A stretch of 36,220 bases of DNA from Cyanobacteria bacterium SW_9_44_58 (GTDB lineage: Bacteria > Cyanobacteriota > Cyanobacteriia > Cyanobacteriales > Rubidibacteraceae): the NCBI GenBank assembly GCA_003021905.1, contig PXPI01000105.1:1-36220 (forward strand). The letters are read 5' to 3'. The position numbers were made by a program, and so were the translations under genes. Positions 35,546 to 36,220 of the stretch are shown in pieces. The notes under the pieces were generated by a model. The model saw only the letters and a list, made by a program, of their open reading frames with translations. It was not told where the DNA came from and made no database searches. How positions within the stretch are numbered: position 1 is the first letter of the stretch; every line of letters starts with the position of its first letter.

Positions 35546-36125
35546 TTAATCTCCTTGGGGATACTGTTCCCAAACTTTAGTCATTTGTCGTAAGCTATTA
35601 TAATCGCCATTTCCTAAAATTAAGTGATCAATAATGGGTAAACTTAACAATTGTCCCCCCCTGTAATAATTGTTCGGTGAGGCTAATATCTTCTTGGCTG
35701 GGTTCAACACTTCCGGTGGGATGATTGTGAGCAATAATTGCCCGTGTTGCGCCATGCCGAATGATTTCCCGGAAAATTTCTCGCGGATGGGCTAAAGTTT
35801 CTGTTGCCGTGCCTATGGTAATAACTTTTAAGCCTAATAATTGGTGTTTGACATCTAATAATAAAACTGCAAATCGTTCTGTGGTTTGCCACATTAAATC
35901 TTGACTCAGGGCAGCCGCAGCGGCATCGGGGCTATCAATCATTGTTCTTTCATTAGGGCGAACTTGAAAGGCGCGTTTCCCGAGTTCAACCGCCGCAGAA
36001 ATCGTCGTTGCTTTAGCGGGACCAACGCCGGGAATCGCCATGAGTTCTTGGGGACTAATTTCTCTTAGAACTTCTAGGGGATCTCGTTGATCTGTTCCTA
36101 ATTGTTTTAGAAGATACTGGCCTAA
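35546..36125 (-). pseudogene. radC: radC, frameshifted and cut at its 5' end by an IS
   Basis: This is a RadC/MPN+ (JAMM) domain protein. The readable part starts at [10 protein letters not shown] and includes the helix-hairpin-helix I-P-G-V-G-P-A-K-A and the metal motif [15 protein letters not shown]. After T-E-Q-L-L-Q-G-G the frame shifts at a run of seven G (plus-strand C at 35655-35661). With six G it continues [17 protein letters not shown] to the normal end. About 45-50 N-terminal residues are missing, because an IS5-type end joins at 36126. Two lesions make this a likely dead gene. RadC has a disputed role in DNA repair and is often linked with mobile elements. Confidence 0.85.
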
Positions 36126-36220
36126 GAGACTGTTCCTAAAATAAACATTAAGCTTAGCTCAAGAGCAAGCTAACCGTTTCAGCATGAGACGAGTCATAGC
36201 AAGGTGAATCAGAGCTTCAC
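36126..36220 (-). mobile_element. 3' end of an IS5-type insertion sequence
   Basis: From the radC side the element begins GAGACTGTTCCTAAAATAAA, which looks like an IS5-group terminal repeat, next to TAA, a possible TNA target duplication. Within it is the end of a transposase on the minus strand. The rest of the element lies beyond the window, so the second end and the duplication cannot be checked. Confidence 0.65.
36159..36220 (-). CDS. IS5-family transposase, C-terminal end only
   Basis: The last 19 complete codons read E-A-L-I-H-L-A-M-T-R-L-M-L-K-R-L-A-C-S and stop (TGA, minus strand, 36159-36161). Endings of the type A-L-I-x-L-A-M-x-R-L-M-L-K-R-L are usual in IS5-group transposases. The catalytic residues lie outside the window. 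About 33 bp separate the stop from the element's end. Confidence 0.65.
   Translation of the reverse strand, partial: EALIHLAMTRLMLKRLACS

Noticed and set aside
1..36220. Search for tRNA, rRNA or CRISPR arrays
   Set aside because: I saw no cloverleaf-type T-loop sequence with matching stems, no ribosomal RNA sequence and no regularly spaced direct repeats.

Overview
The window is a piece of cyanobacterial chromosome. Three lines of evidence agree. It carries magnesium-chelatase ChlH, glutamate-1-semialdehyde aminomutase HemL and a cyanobacterial-type heme oxygenase. It has a string of small protein families typical of cyanobacteria (DUF3110, DUF3082, DUF4079, DUF4278, YggT, FHA-PBP). It also has 21 exact copies of the octamer GCGATCGC (HIP1), where about 0.55 would be expected by chance at even base composition. 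Codon use and gene content suggest a unicellular, moderately AT-rich species; genus cannot be fixed from this alone.

Layout. 1-385: the 3' end of an IS630-type insertion sequence that has cut off a PATAN-type regulator gene. 523-3914: rfaE2 (-), then DUF2993, DUF167, a DUF790 (Bax1-like) nuclease and DUF4079 (+). 4241-8508: gyrA (+) meeting an ABC-class ATPase (-) stop-to-stop. 8644-10580: mtnP, then a DNA cytosine methyltransferase broken by one base in a T tract. 10837-17381: map, bioY, an lspA reading frame that runs without a stop into an FHA/penicillin-binding protein 1 gene, a membrane-anchored helical-repeat protein, and DUF3082 (-). 17549-20878: DUF3110, murQ, and natD/natA-like parts of an amino-acid ABC transporter. 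20968-23770: a DpnII-type GATC restriction-modification pair placed directly behind thrB (all -). 23904-26670: a coiled-coil protein, YggT, a secreted protein (-) and DUF4278. 26812-32555: divergent hemL (-) and chlH (+). 32556-35540: a 122-bp MITE, a MOT1-like molybdate transporter, the remnant of an IS200/IS605-type right end, ho1 and a TMEM14 protein. 35546-36220: radC, frameshifted and cut by an IS5-type element at the window edge.

How it fits together. Most genes are housekeeping. Cell-envelope work is represented by lspA, the PBP, murQ and rfaE2. Tetrapyrrole metabolism is represented by hemL (first committed precursor), chlH (chlorophyll branch) and ho1 (bilin branch). Mobile DNA has marked both ends and the 32.7-34.2 kb stretch: three different IS types are present only as ends or derivatives, and each end of the window shows a host gene cut by an insertion.

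Most interesting points: the uninterrupted LspA-FHA-PBP1 frame, whose order is topologically sensible; a pair of about 45-bp palindromic repeats whose 21-bp cores are inverted relative to their arms; a MITE whose end matches the IS630-type element at the left edge; a GATC restriction system living in a genome rich in GATC-containing HIP1 sites; and two independent single-base homopolymer frameshifts (cytosine methyltransferase and radC).
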